Part shown: piece by piece, positions 1 through 7,095 of the stretch | Position numbering within the stretch: position 1 is the first letter of the stretch | How the letters are laid out: each line of letters starts with the position of its first letter | Translations under genes and position numbers: made by a program | Notes under the pieces: generated by a model | Database searches by the model: none | Seen by the model: the letters and a program-made list of their open reading frames with translations, nothing else | Told to the model about the DNA's origin: nothing | Assembly: GCA_903876815.1 (NCBI GenBank) | Contig: CAIRBL010000062.1 | Coordinates: 1-16,586, forward strand | DNA: 16,586 bases | DNA from: an uncultured bacterium | Lineage (GTDB): Bacteria > Patescibacteriota > Patescibacteriia > UBA1558 > GWA2-36-10 | Direction: 5' to 3'

Positions 1-120
1 AATTTTAGCCACTGGGTAACCAATATTTGACCAAAGAACACCATGACCATAATGTAATAACAAATAAGTACTACTGCCAATGACCATAGACTTTAAAAAT
101 AACCAGAGTATTTTTTTCAT
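1..120 (-). CDS. Partial membrane protein (5' end only), unidentified
   Basis: An open frame begins with ATG at 120-118 and runs off the left edge of the window, so only about 40 codons are visible. The visible N-terminus (MKKILWLFLKSMVIGS, then STYLLLHYGHG) has two lysines followed by a long hydrophobic stretch, which suits a signal anchor or first transmembrane helix. It starts 5 bp after the stop codon of the AMP phosphorylase gene, so it is probably the last visible member of the same operon. A weak purine patch (AGGTAG) lies about 11 nt upstream, inside the phosphorylase stop region. No family can be assigned from so short a piece. That it is a real gene rests on the tight spacing, the start codon and the membrane-like start. 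Confidence 0.6.
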   Translation of the reverse strand, partial: MKKILWLFLKSMVIGSSTYLLLHYGHGVLWSNIGYPVAKI

Positions 121-125
121 ATTTT

Positions 126-1622
126 TTATCTACCTATTTTAAATATTTGGCCTTTTTCTAAAGCTTTTGAGGCTAGTTTAATTCTCTCTTGTGTGCGAGC
201 GTAAAGTGTAAATAGCCTCTCGCCTTTTTTAACTGGATCATTAAATTCTTTATTAAGATACACACCGGCAAGCTTGTCTGATGGTGCGCCCAAAATACGA
301 GCAACAGTATTAATCATTTTATTATCAGTAAAAATAATTCTACCAGATTTTTGAGCTACGAAATATTTTTTACAAGCGCCAATAACAATATCATCTGGCT
401 GAACATTTGGGTTACCGCCTTGCGCTTTGATAAGTTCTTGCATTTTTGTCCAAGCCTGACCACCTTCTAATGTTTTCCAAGCCAAGGTTGCACCATGACC
501 TTTTTTTGCCTTACCACAAAGCTCTAATAGCTCACCAGCTAAATGAATAGCCTTGTTGGCTAGATCAGCAGGATAATTATCTTTTTGTTGTAAAACTCGC
601 AAAACGTCTCTAGCTTCTAAAGCAGGCCCTATACCACGGCCAACTGGGTCTTCGGTTTTAGTCATGATGACTTTAATTTTGATTTTAAATTTGCTTGCTA
701 AATATTTAAATTTTTTTTCTAAAGCTTTTGCTGTTTCCATATCTGGTATTTTGGTGGTTTTACCAACTGGCATGTCAATTACTAAATATTTAACTCCAGC
801 AGCCACTTTTTTGGCCATGATACTAACTAACATTTTACTATATGGCTCCAAAGATAATGGGTAAGAAACTTTTAAAATATCGTCATCAGCTGGCGCTAAA
901 TTCAAACCACCACCCCACACCAAACAAGCGCCATGTTTTTTGACGATGTCGTGTATTTTATCAGCCGACAAAGAAACAGGTGCTAACACCTCCATGGTAT
1001 CTGCAGTTCCTGCTGGTGAAGTAATAGCGCGTGAAGAAGTTTTTGGTATAGTAAGACCCAAAGCAGCAATAATAGGAATCACAACCATGGTAGTTCTATT
1101 ACCAGCTAGTCCTCCAACTGAATGTTTATCTACGACCAAACCAGGAAATTTAAGCATTTCCCCAGTTTCTGCCATAGCCTTGGTCATAAAATAAAGCTCT
1201 TGATCGGTATATTGGCGCATAAAACCGGAAGCAACAAAATAAGTAGTTTCCGTCCTTGTCAAAACGCCAGAGGCAATATCAGCAAAAATTTGTTTGAATT
1301 CTTCGTATTTTAATTTTTTACCTAATAATCTTTTTTTGATGGCTTGCACAGATGGCGCTCTTTCCAAGACTTCAATCTCTACAATAGTATTCAAAGGAAT
1401 ATTAATATTTTCCCAAATATCTTGGTATAAACCAATGTTGCCAGCTTTAATTTTTTCTTCACTAGTATTGGCTTCAGCAATTAATTCTTTGTGATCCCAA
1501 GATATTCTGATTTTATCTCCAGCGTGTATGCCATAACGCATCGCTTCTTGATCATTTAACAGAGCAATATTTGCTTGTCCAGTTTTAATGTCTAACTTTT
1601 TAGTCTTTAAATAATATGCCAT
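126..1622 (-). CDS. deoA: AMP phosphorylase (archaeal-type thymidine phosphorylase family)
   Basis: This 498-aa enzyme belongs to the nucleoside phosphorylase family that includes thymidine phosphorylase. The long N-terminal domain (about residues 1-85), the motif KHSVGG (166-171) and the signature SSRAITSPAGTADTMEV (196-212) match the archaeal AMP phosphorylase branch, whose members are about 500 aa; bacterial DeoA and Pdp are about 440 aa and lack the extension. The family converts AMP (also CMP or UMP) and phosphate to free base and ribose-1,5-bisphosphate. In archaea and many CPR bacteria this feeds an isomerase and form II/III RuBisCO, giving 3-phosphoglycerate. Neither partner is in this window, so the pathway is inferred. 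The start lies 3 bp after the stop of the ATPase gene. The only good Shine-Dalgarno (AGGAG) is about 18 nt upstream, unusually far. The family call is firm; AMP over thymidine preference is from family resemblance. Confidence 0.93.
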   Translation of the reverse strand: MAYYLKTKKLDIKTGQANIALLNDQEAMRYGIHAGDKIRISWDHKELIAEANTSEEKIKAGNIGLYQDIWENINIPLNTIVEIEVLERAPSVQAIKKRLLGKKLKYEEFKQIFADIASGVLTRTETTYFVASGFMRQYTDQELYFMTKAMAETGEMLKFPGLVVDKHSVGGLAGNRTTMVVIPIIAALGLTIPKTSSRAITSPAGTADTMEVLAPVSLSADKIHDIVKKHGACLVWGGGLNLAPADDDILKVSYPLSLEPYSKMLVSIMAKKVAAGVKYLVIDMPVGKTTKIPDMETAKALEKKFKYLASKFKIKIKVIMTKTEDPVGRGIGPALEARDVLRVLQQKDNYPADLANKAIHLAGELLELCGKAKKGHGATLAWKTLEGGQAWTKMQELIKAQGGNPNVQPDDIVIGACKKYFVAQKSGRIIFTDNKMINTVARILGAPSDKLAGVYLNKEFNDPVKKGERLFTLYARTQERIKLASKALEKGQIFKIGR

Positions 1623-1625
1623 AAA

Positions 1626-3341
1626 TTAAAATTTAACTATTTCTCCTGGTTTAATTATATTTGAAGTATCTTCATTTTTTTTGAGTAAAGTATCTTGTTG
1701 TTTCAGAGCTTGGGCCAATGACACAAAACCGTCATCCTCTTTATTTTCAGCTTGATTATTATCAGTTACAATTTTTATATTATTTGGTGAAGGAATTTTA
1801 CCTTGTTTTGATAAGTCTAAACATTCTTTACAATAAATAGGTTTATTTGGATCTGGATCAAAATTTATTTCTGTATTTTTACCACAAAAAGAACAAATAA
1901 CTTTTTTCTTAATATTTCTATTTTTTGCTTTATTATTTTTTGATTTATCTTCACCTGATTTTTTTTCTCGTTCATTGTCTTTTTTAGGTCTTACAAAGTC
2001 AGTTGTGCCATCATTTTTATCTTTGTTTCTATTAGCAGAAACGCTTGTGTCAGTTTCTTCTTTGTTTTCGCTCCAACGAGTGATTTTTTCTTCAATGAGT
2101 TCTCTTGGTTTAGCGTAGCGTTCACGTGAAACTTTTATCACTTTATCTTTGATGTCTGGATTACTATACGATGCGTCTATCGGTGGCATAGTCAAAGCAG
2201 AAAAAGCCTCAGAAGCCACACCATCAATCATGAGTTTCAAGTAAATTTGAAATTTTGTAAGATTTACTAAATCGACTTGCGTAAAGGTAGGGAAAAACTC
2301 TTTTTCTAAAAATTCAGCATCAGTTGCGCCAACTCTAAAAGCCACAAGCGTGCCTACGTTGCCAAAAACAGCAGCTCGAACATTTTCTTCTATTTGTTCG
2401 ATGTACTGATGAGCAATGGTAAGGTCTAAACGATATTTTCTAGCTTCTGATAAAATACCAGAAAAAGATTCTGTAGCAAAATTTTGAAATTCATCTACAT
2501 ATAAATAAAAATCTTTACGCTCATTTTCTGGAATATTTACTCTGCTCATGGCAGCAAGCTGAATTTTGGTGATCATCATAGCGCCTAACAATGCAGAGTT
2601 ATCTTCGCCAACTCTACCTTTGGCTAAATTAAGTAAAAGAATTTTTTGTCCATCCATCACTTCCCTCATACTAAAAGATGATTTTACTTGACCCAAAATA
2701 TTTCTGACTAACGCTGATGATAAAAATCGACCAACTTTATTTTGGATAGGAGCAATAGCTTCGCTTTGAAATCTGTCTGGATATTTTGAATATTCATCTA
2801 CCCAAAAAGATTTGACCACCGGATCAGTTATTTTTTCTACTACTCTATTACGAAATGATTTGTCTACCAAAATTCTCATAATACCAAGTAAAGTAGAGCC
2901 CGGATATTCTAACAAAGCCGAAATAGCATGGTGTAAAACATACTCAAGTCGTGGCCCCCAAGAATCTGCCCAGATTTTTTTAAAAACACCTATCAGACCA
3001 GAAACAACCAAATGTCTTTCTGATTCATTGACGTTTTCTAAAACATTGAAAGCGATCGGAAAATCTAAATCGGCTGGATTAAAATAAATCACGTCGTTAA
3101 CTCTGGAGTTTGGTACAAAATTCACAATTTTTTCCACTAAATCACCATGCGGGTCAATCACACAAACACCTTTGCCGGCTTGAATGTCTTGGATGATCAT
3201 ATTTTCCAGCAAAGTAGACTTACCCATACCAGTTTTACCAATAACATACATATGACGACGGCGATCGTCAGTTTTGATGCCAAATTTCACCTGTGAATGG
3301 CGAAAATTAGTTTCAGCAAAAAAATTAATATCTTGATTCAT
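1626..3341 (-). CDS. VirD4/HerA-like type IV secretion ATPase with C-terminal zinc ribbon
   Basis: This 571-aa P-loop ATPase resembles the DNA-pumping motors of the VirD4/TraG/HerA class. Walker A is GKTGMGKS (35-42), a conserved strand VCVIDPHGD follows (59-67), and Walker B is FYLYVDEFQNF (278-288, D283/E284). The ATPase domain covers about residues 15-400 and has no transmembrane helix. Next comes a lysine- and asparagine-rich, probably disordered linker (about 420-480), then a zinc ribbon with cysteines at 483, 486, 504 and 507 in the spacing CxxC-x17-CxxC, then a tail. The gene starts 4 bp after the membrane partner gene and has one of the clearer Shine-Dalgarno sequences here (AGGAT, 7 nt from ATG). 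The lack of its own membrane anchor suggests docking on the upstream protein. Substrate (DNA or protein) is unknown. A paralogue is the C-terminal half of the 814-aa protein at 13195-15639. Confidence 0.85.
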   Translation of the reverse strand: MNQDINFFAETNFRHSQVKFGIKTDDRRRHMYVIGKTGMGKSTLLENMIIQDIQAGKGVCVIDPHGDLVEKIVNFVPNSRVNDVIYFNPADLDFPIAFNVLENVNESERHLVVSGLIGVFKKIWADSWGPRLEYVLHHAISALLEYPGSTLLGIMRILVDKSFRNRVVEKITDPVVKSFWVDEYSKYPDRFQSEAIAPIQNKVGRFLSSALVRNILGQVKSSFSMREVMDGQKILLLNLAKGRVGEDNSALLGAMMITKIQLAAMSRVNIPENERKDFYLYVDEFQNFATESFSGILSEARKYRLDLTIAHQYIEQIEENVRAAVFGNVGTLVAFRVGATDAEFLEKEFFPTFTQVDLVNLTKFQIYLKLMIDGVASEAFSALTMPPIDASYSNPDIKDKVIKVSRERYAKPRELIEEKITRWSENKEETDTSVSANRNKDKNDGTTDFVRPKKDNEREKKSGEDKSKNNKAKNRNIKKKVICSFCGKNTEINFDPDPNKPIYCKECLDLSKQGKIPSPNNIKIVTDNNQAENKEDDGFVSLAQALKQQDTLLKKNEDTSNIIKPGEIVKF

Positions 3342-3345
3342 TTTT

Positions 3346-4875
3346 TTATCCTATTGGTAAATTGCTGGGTGGTTCACCTTTTTTCTCAGCAATCTGATTA
3401 TTAATTGGCACTTGAAGACTAACTATTGTGTTTGTCTTATTGCCCGTTTCGGTGCGAGGCAAGGCAAATTTATCTTCAAAATAATTATTGTCTAAATCTA
3501 CATTAAAATCTGGTGATTTGTATAATTGACTCTTAAGAGATTGTGTGACATCTGTGTCATCATTGTCACTAATCGGTAAACTAGATGGTGGTGTGCTTTT
3601 TTTGGTGTCTGTTCTATGGAGCAATGGTGTCTTGACCTCAACGCCAGGAAAATGCCAAAGACTTGCTAGTTCTTCAGTATTTAAAATAAAAGTTTTGTAG
3701 CCAGCCACAGTGCTTCTTCCTTTGTAGGCTTTGATAATTCTGGTCTTACGTTTTTTATTGCGGTATTTAGTAAACCAATAATTGGTAGAAGTTTTAGTTT
3801 TGGCGTCTGGTTTTAAACTATTTAAATCTAGCGTTGAGAATTGTTTAAGGGAGCCAAAAACTGATGATATAACTCTATTTGGACTAAAATCTTCATTGGG
3901 TGACAAATACACTAAGCGCATTTTACAATCAAAGCCTATTTTGCCAGCTTTATTTTCTATTGCTTCAATAGTAGATTTTTCTCCTGGAGTCAAATGAAGC
4001 ATCATGCTTGGCAGATCATCTTTTTTTTCTTTAGCTTCTTTCCATAATGGATAAATCATTTCTCCGACGTTGTCTATGGTATTTGTTATCCAATCTACTG
4101 TTTGCGTTGCTTTGTTACCTTTACTAGGAGCTGTTTTTTTACCAGCGATTTTATAAACCATGGCTTCACTTTTTTTGATCCAATCAACGCCAGTTGGTCT
4201 GACAATTATTTGAAACCAAACTTGTTCGCCTACATGAATCTTACTCATGGTTTCCAGTAGAGCAGCGAGCGGATCTTTGTATTCACCGGAAACTTTATCT
4301 TCAAAAGCTGGATAAGTACGAATTGGCAAGGCATCGTCATGAACCAAGACTACTTCTGTTCCCCAAAGATTATAATTTTCATCAGGATATTCCACTGGTG
4401 CCCAAGTAGTGTAATCCTCTACTTCGGTAATTTCGGCATCTGGATATTGAGAATAAACAGCGCTTTCTACTACATCTCTGTATTGAACTGGTGTACGTAC
4501 CAAAAATTGTACATAACCATCAATACTGACAATTTCAAAAGAAAAAGCTAGCTGAAAAACACCTTTAATATACTCATCTACTTTATTAATATTGGCATGT
4601 GCACCAGAAATAGTGGAAAATAAGCCCTCAACTGCTTTTGGCGTTTGTTCATGTTCCTTAGGGATATCAATGGCTAGTAATACAAATTTATTAGTGTCAA
4701 ACCATTGATTTTGTTTTTCCATTTGCCAAACTTCATAAATCAAAGGCAAGAGCAGCAAAAAGAATAGCCAGCCACCATGCAGAAAAACATAAATAATAGA
4801 AAAAAACAGGCCCTTATCAGCGGCAGCAAACAAGGCAGAGAAATCGATGGAGAAAATCCAAAATTCTATTTGCAT
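3346..4875 (-). CDS. Membrane-anchored partner of VirD4/HerA-like ATPase
   Basis: A 509-aa protein with one strong hydrophobic segment at about residues 23-48 and a long soluble region after it. Conserved-looking stretches are FVLLAIDIPKE (about 64-74), LPIRTYPAFEDK and the block around LASLWHFPG, before a low-complexity serine/asparagine/threonine-rich tail (about 420-509). The same order (N-terminal membrane helix, a 'LLLKIPKYT'-type strand, 'LPIKTYHIFENDPLES', then 'VSVIHLP') occurs in the N-terminal 370 residues of the 814-aa protein at 13195-15639, so the two are homologous. I believe families of this kind are carried in databases as uncharacterised CPR domains (DUF8128 is my recollection, unverified). 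It is translated just before the ATPase with a 4-bp gap and probably anchors it to the membrane. Function is inferred from the pairing. Confidence 0.75.
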   Translation of the reverse strand: MQIEFWIFSIDFSALFAAADKGLFFSIIYVFLHGGWLFFLLLLPLIYEVWQMEKQNQWFDTNKFVLLAIDIPKEHEQTPKAVEGLFSTISGAHANINKVDEYIKGVFQLAFSFEIVSIDGYVQFLVRTPVQYRDVVESAVYSQYPDAEITEVEDYTTWAPVEYPDENYNLWGTEVVLVHDDALPIRTYPAFEDKVSGEYKDPLAALLETMSKIHVGEQVWFQIIVRPTGVDWIKKSEAMVYKIAGKKTAPSKGNKATQTVDWITNTIDNVGEMIYPLWKEAKEKKDDLPSMMLHLTPGEKSTIEAIENKAGKIGFDCKMRLVYLSPNEDFSPNRVISSVFGSLKQFSTLDLNSLKPDAKTKTSTNYWFTKYRNKKRKTRIIKAYKGRSTVAGYKTFILNTEELASLWHFPGVEVKTPLLHRTDTKKSTPPSSLPISDNDDTDVTQSLKSQLYKSPDFNVDLDNNYFEDKFALPRTETGNKTNTIVSLQVPINNQIAEKKGEPPSNLPIG

Positions 4876-4893
4876 GAAAATTTACTTATCTTT

Positions 4894-4922
4894 ATTATAC
4901 ACGATTATACAAACTTTTTAAA
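4894..4922 (-). promoter_or_regulatory. Promoter of the partner/ATPase/AMP phosphorylase operon
   Basis: Reading the minus strand, a perfect TATAAT -10 box lies at 4899-4894 with a moderate -35 (TTTAAA, 4922-4917) 17 nt away. A second TATAAT lies 10 bp upstream (4909-4904), making a short direct repeat of GTATAAT. The expected transcript start is near 4887, which leaves only about a dozen nucleotides before the ATG at 4875 and no Shine-Dalgarno. Confidence 0.6.
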
Positions 4923-4936
4923 GAATTTAGCTATAC

Positions 4937-4969
4937 AAAAAACACCTTTGAATTTCAAAGGTGTTTTTT
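4937..4969 (-). terminator. Rho-independent terminator after the sigma4/HTH gene (bidirectional in form)
   Basis: A perfect 10-bp stem (ACACCTTTGA at 4942-4951 with TCAAAGGTGT at 4955-4964) closes a 3-nt loop and is flanked by A and T runs on both sides. It begins 8 bp past the stop codon of the gene ending at 4978. On the minus strand the stem is followed by a run of T, so it ends that gene's transcript just ahead of the next promoter. Confidence 0.88.
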
Positions 4970-4977
4970 AAGGATAT

Positions 4978-6081
4978 TTAAACATTTTTTAAGGAATATC
5001 TGCCTTTGCTATCTCTTTCAAAACGATCTTTATTCATCAGAGCTAAAGCAATCGTAGTCTCTTTAATCATACGTTTTTTCATTACCTCAGAGATAATTTC
5101 TTTTTTGCTCAAAGGTCTTGCTTGTTCTGTTAAAATTTCAGCAATAACATCAGCTACAACTCCGGGTTTATAACCCCATTCTTTCAGGGCATAAATACCA
5201 CGACCAACCAAAACATATTTATTATCCAAAATCAATTCATTATGGATTGTGGCTGGGTAAGCTTTACGTTTATCAAAACCCCTTTTGTTTATAATTTCAG
5301 CAATTTCGGTAAAATGTAAGGGTTTATTTTCTTTTTTCAAAACAATATAAATTTTATCATTCATACGTTTTGGGCTGATGCTTGACCATTCAGATAAACC
5401 CCATTCTTGATAAGGATTATTTTTAATCTTTTTAGTGATAAACAAAAAGTTCACTACCATTTTATCAGTCAAAGCTTCATTATTCACAAAAAATTCGGCT
5501 GTACTTACTTTTTTGATCAAATCATCTAAGGTTAAAGTTTCTTTGTGAGAGTGAATTAATTGGCGTAAGTTTTCCACTATTTCTTCAAAAAAACTCAAAG
5601 AAGCTTCTGGAGTTTTCCAAAAATTATGCGTATCTTTGCTTTCTTTAACAAAATGAAAACGATGGTTGAGTAATTGATTCAAGACAAAATTTAGAGCAGC
5701 TTTGTTTTCTTCACTCAAACCAGGAATTACTAATAATTCCTTGATAAGATTTTCTTCGCTCATCATACCGCCGTGCTCAGCTAAAATAGCATTAGCAATG
5801 TCTTCGATGTGTTTTAAGAAGTTCTCATCAAAACTTTTGCTAATTTTTTTCAGAGCACTATTTTCAATTTGGCGCACTCTTTCACGAGTGATATTATATT
5901 GACGGCCGATGTCTTCTAAGGTTTTTTTCTCAGCTCCAGCTAGTCCGTGGCGCATTTTTAAAATCTCTTGTTCGCGTTGAGCGAGTAATTCTAAAATGCG
6001 GCTCACTGTAGAGCTAGGATTAAAATCTGCTAAATGAGACAGCTGTTGAGCGGTCATTACTTGATCTAAAATTGAACTCAT
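4978..6081 (-). CDS. Sigma-70 region 4-like DNA-binding protein with HARE-HTH and further winged-helix domains
   Basis: A 367-aa protein. Residues about 27-82 are a textbook sigma-70 region 4: the stretch LAQREQEILKMRHGL is followed by KTLEDIGRQYNITRERVRQI, the helix-turn-helix that contacts -35 promoter DNA. There is no region 2 or 3, so it cannot by itself melt promoters as a normal sigma factor. Residues about 240-306 match the HARE-HTH domain (KPLHFTEIAEIIN, then YPATIHNELI and YVLVGRGIYAL), known from the RNA polymerase delta subunit RpoE and ASXL proteins. Two further segments (about 108-120 and 175-185) and the C-terminal 60 residues have the same 'xxLsxxeLixxv' character, so the protein may be a chain of winged helices. 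It is a single-gene transcription unit with its own promoter and terminator. It is likely a transcription regulator or RNA-polymerase-associated factor; targets are unknown. Confidence 0.8.
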   Translation of the reverse strand: MSSILDQVMTAQQLSHLADFNPSSTVSRILELLAQREQEILKMRHGLAGAEKKTLEDIGRQYNITRERVRQIENSALKKISKSFDENFLKHIEDIANAILAEHGGMMSEENLIKELLVIPGLSEENKAALNFVLNQLLNHRFHFVKESKDTHNFWKTPEASLSFFEEIVENLRQLIHSHKETLTLDDLIKKVSTAEFFVNNEALTDKMVVNFLFITKKIKNNPYQEWGLSEWSSISPKRMNDKIYIVLKKENKPLHFTEIAEIINKRGFDKRKAYPATIHNELILDNKYVLVGRGIYALKEWGYKPGVVADVIAEILTEQARPLSKKEIISEVMKKRMIKETTIALALMNKDRFERDSKGRYSLKNV

Positions 6082-6112
6082 ATTCTTAGTCTTGAATTTT
6101 TAATTCACCACC

Positions 6113-6141
6113 ATAATAACATATTTATAAAAAAAAGTCAA
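6113..6141 (-). promoter_or_regulatory. Promoter of the sigma4/HTH gene
   Basis: On the minus strand TTGACT (6141-6136) and TATTAT (6118-6113) are separated by exactly 17 nt, a strong match to the vegetative sigma-70 consensus. The -35 box overlaps the end of the secDF terminator stem and its T run. The transcript would start near 6106, about 25 nt ahead of the ATG at 6081. No Shine-Dalgarno is apparent. Confidence 0.75.
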
Positions 6142-6164
6142 CCCCATTTTAGCAATGAGGCTGA
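6129..6164 (-). terminator. Rho-independent terminator of secDF
   Basis: On the minus strand TCAGCCTCATT pairs with AATGGGGTTGA (6164-6154 with 6148-6138), an 11-bp stem with two G-U pairs and a 5-nt loop, followed by C and eight T (6136-6129). It lies about 30 bp past the secF stop. A perfect palindrome GCTAATATTAGC (6179-6190) sits between the stop and this stem but has no T run. Confidence 0.85.
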
Positions 6165-6194
6165 CACGATATATTTTAGCTAATATTAGCAAAA

Positions 6195-7091
6195 TTATTT
6201 GTTTTTATTCCACCAAACCAGTAAAGGTGAGGCAATGAAGATTGAAGAGTAGGTACCAACTATAAAGCCCAAAATCAAGGCCAAAACAAAGTATCTGATA
6301 CTCTCGCCACCAAAAATATAGACCGCTAAGAGTACCAAGATAGCCGTTAAGGATGTATTAATGGAGCGGATCACTGTTTCATTGACACTACGATTGACAA
6401 TCTCAATAAAACTTTGATTATGTATTTTAAACAAATTTTCTCTGATACGATCAAAAGTAACAATTGTGTCATGAACAGAAAATCCCAAAATCGTCAAGAG
6501 AGCAGTCACAAATAGAGTGTCTATTTCAATTCCCAAGAAAAAGCCTAAAGCAGAGAAAATGCCGGTAATGATTAAAATATCATGAAACAAAGCGGCTATA
6601 GCAGCTAAACCATACTTCCAAGAAGCAACTGGTCTGGAAACCTGTCTAAATACATATGCGATATAAGCCAAGATACAAATCAAAACCAAAATAATGGCTA
6701 CAACGGCTTTGTTTTTTAATTCTAAACCTACCGTTGGTCCGATGGATTCAAATTTTTGTTCTTCTACGAGACCAGAATTATTAGCTTGATTTTTCAGTTG
6801 AGCCAATATTTGTTGGTGGGTATTTTCGTCAACGTTTTCAAAACGAAGTAGTAAATTATTATCCCCTGCTGCTTGTACCTTTAAACTTTTGAGATTTAAA
6901 TTAGCTAGATTATCTGCGACCTCAGTCATAGCAGGACGATTAGTTTCATAGCTAATTTCTAACAAACTACCACCAGTAAAATCAATACCTGGCTTGAGAC
7001 CCCAAACAAGTAAAGCTAAAATGCTTAGAGTCATCAAGGTACCTGATATACTAAACCAAATTTTTCTTGAGTTTATAATATTAAGATTCAT
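6195..7091 (-). CDS. secF: Protein translocase subunit SecF
   Basis: SecF is the partner of SecD in the inner-membrane complex that uses the proton gradient to pull secreted proteins through SecYEG late in export. This 298-aa protein has the usual layout: a first transmembrane helix (about 11-31), the motif GIDFTGGS (35-42), a periplasm-side domain (about 43-125), then five hydrophobic helices. The RND-type signature GFSVHDTIVTFDRIREN (203-219) carries the aspartates and arginine expected in the proton path. Length matches the family (about 290-320). It starts 4 bp after the secD stop, as in most bacteria, and shares that gene's promoter; a strong terminator follows. No Shine-Dalgarno is clear. 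The identification is certain. Confidence 0.97.
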   Translation of the reverse strand: MNLNIINSRKIWFSISGTLMTLSILALLVWGLKPGIDFTGGSLLEISYETNRPAMTEVADNLANLNLKSLKVQAAGDNNLLLRFENVDENTHQQILAQLKNQANNSGLVEEQKFESIGPTVGLELKNKAVVAIILVLICILAYIAYVFRQVSRPVASWKYGLAAIAALFHDILIITGIFSALGFFLGIEIDTLFVTALLTILGFSVHDTIVTFDRIRENLFKIHNQSFIEIVNRSVNETVIRSINTSLTAILVLLAVYIFGGESIRYFVLALILGFIVGTYSSIFIASPLLVWWNKNK

Positions 7092-7095
7092 AGTA

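Noticed and set aside
1626..4875. A complete conjugation or type IV secretion locus
   Set aside because: No relaxase, VirB4, VirB6/8/9/10 or pilin gene is present in the window; only the motor and its membrane partner can be supported.
6179..6190. Perfect palindrome GCTAATATTAGC just past secF as an operator or terminator
   Set aside because: It has no T run and can fold only into a 4-bp stem; the strong terminator 15 bp further on explains this gap, and such AT-rich palindromes arise by chance.
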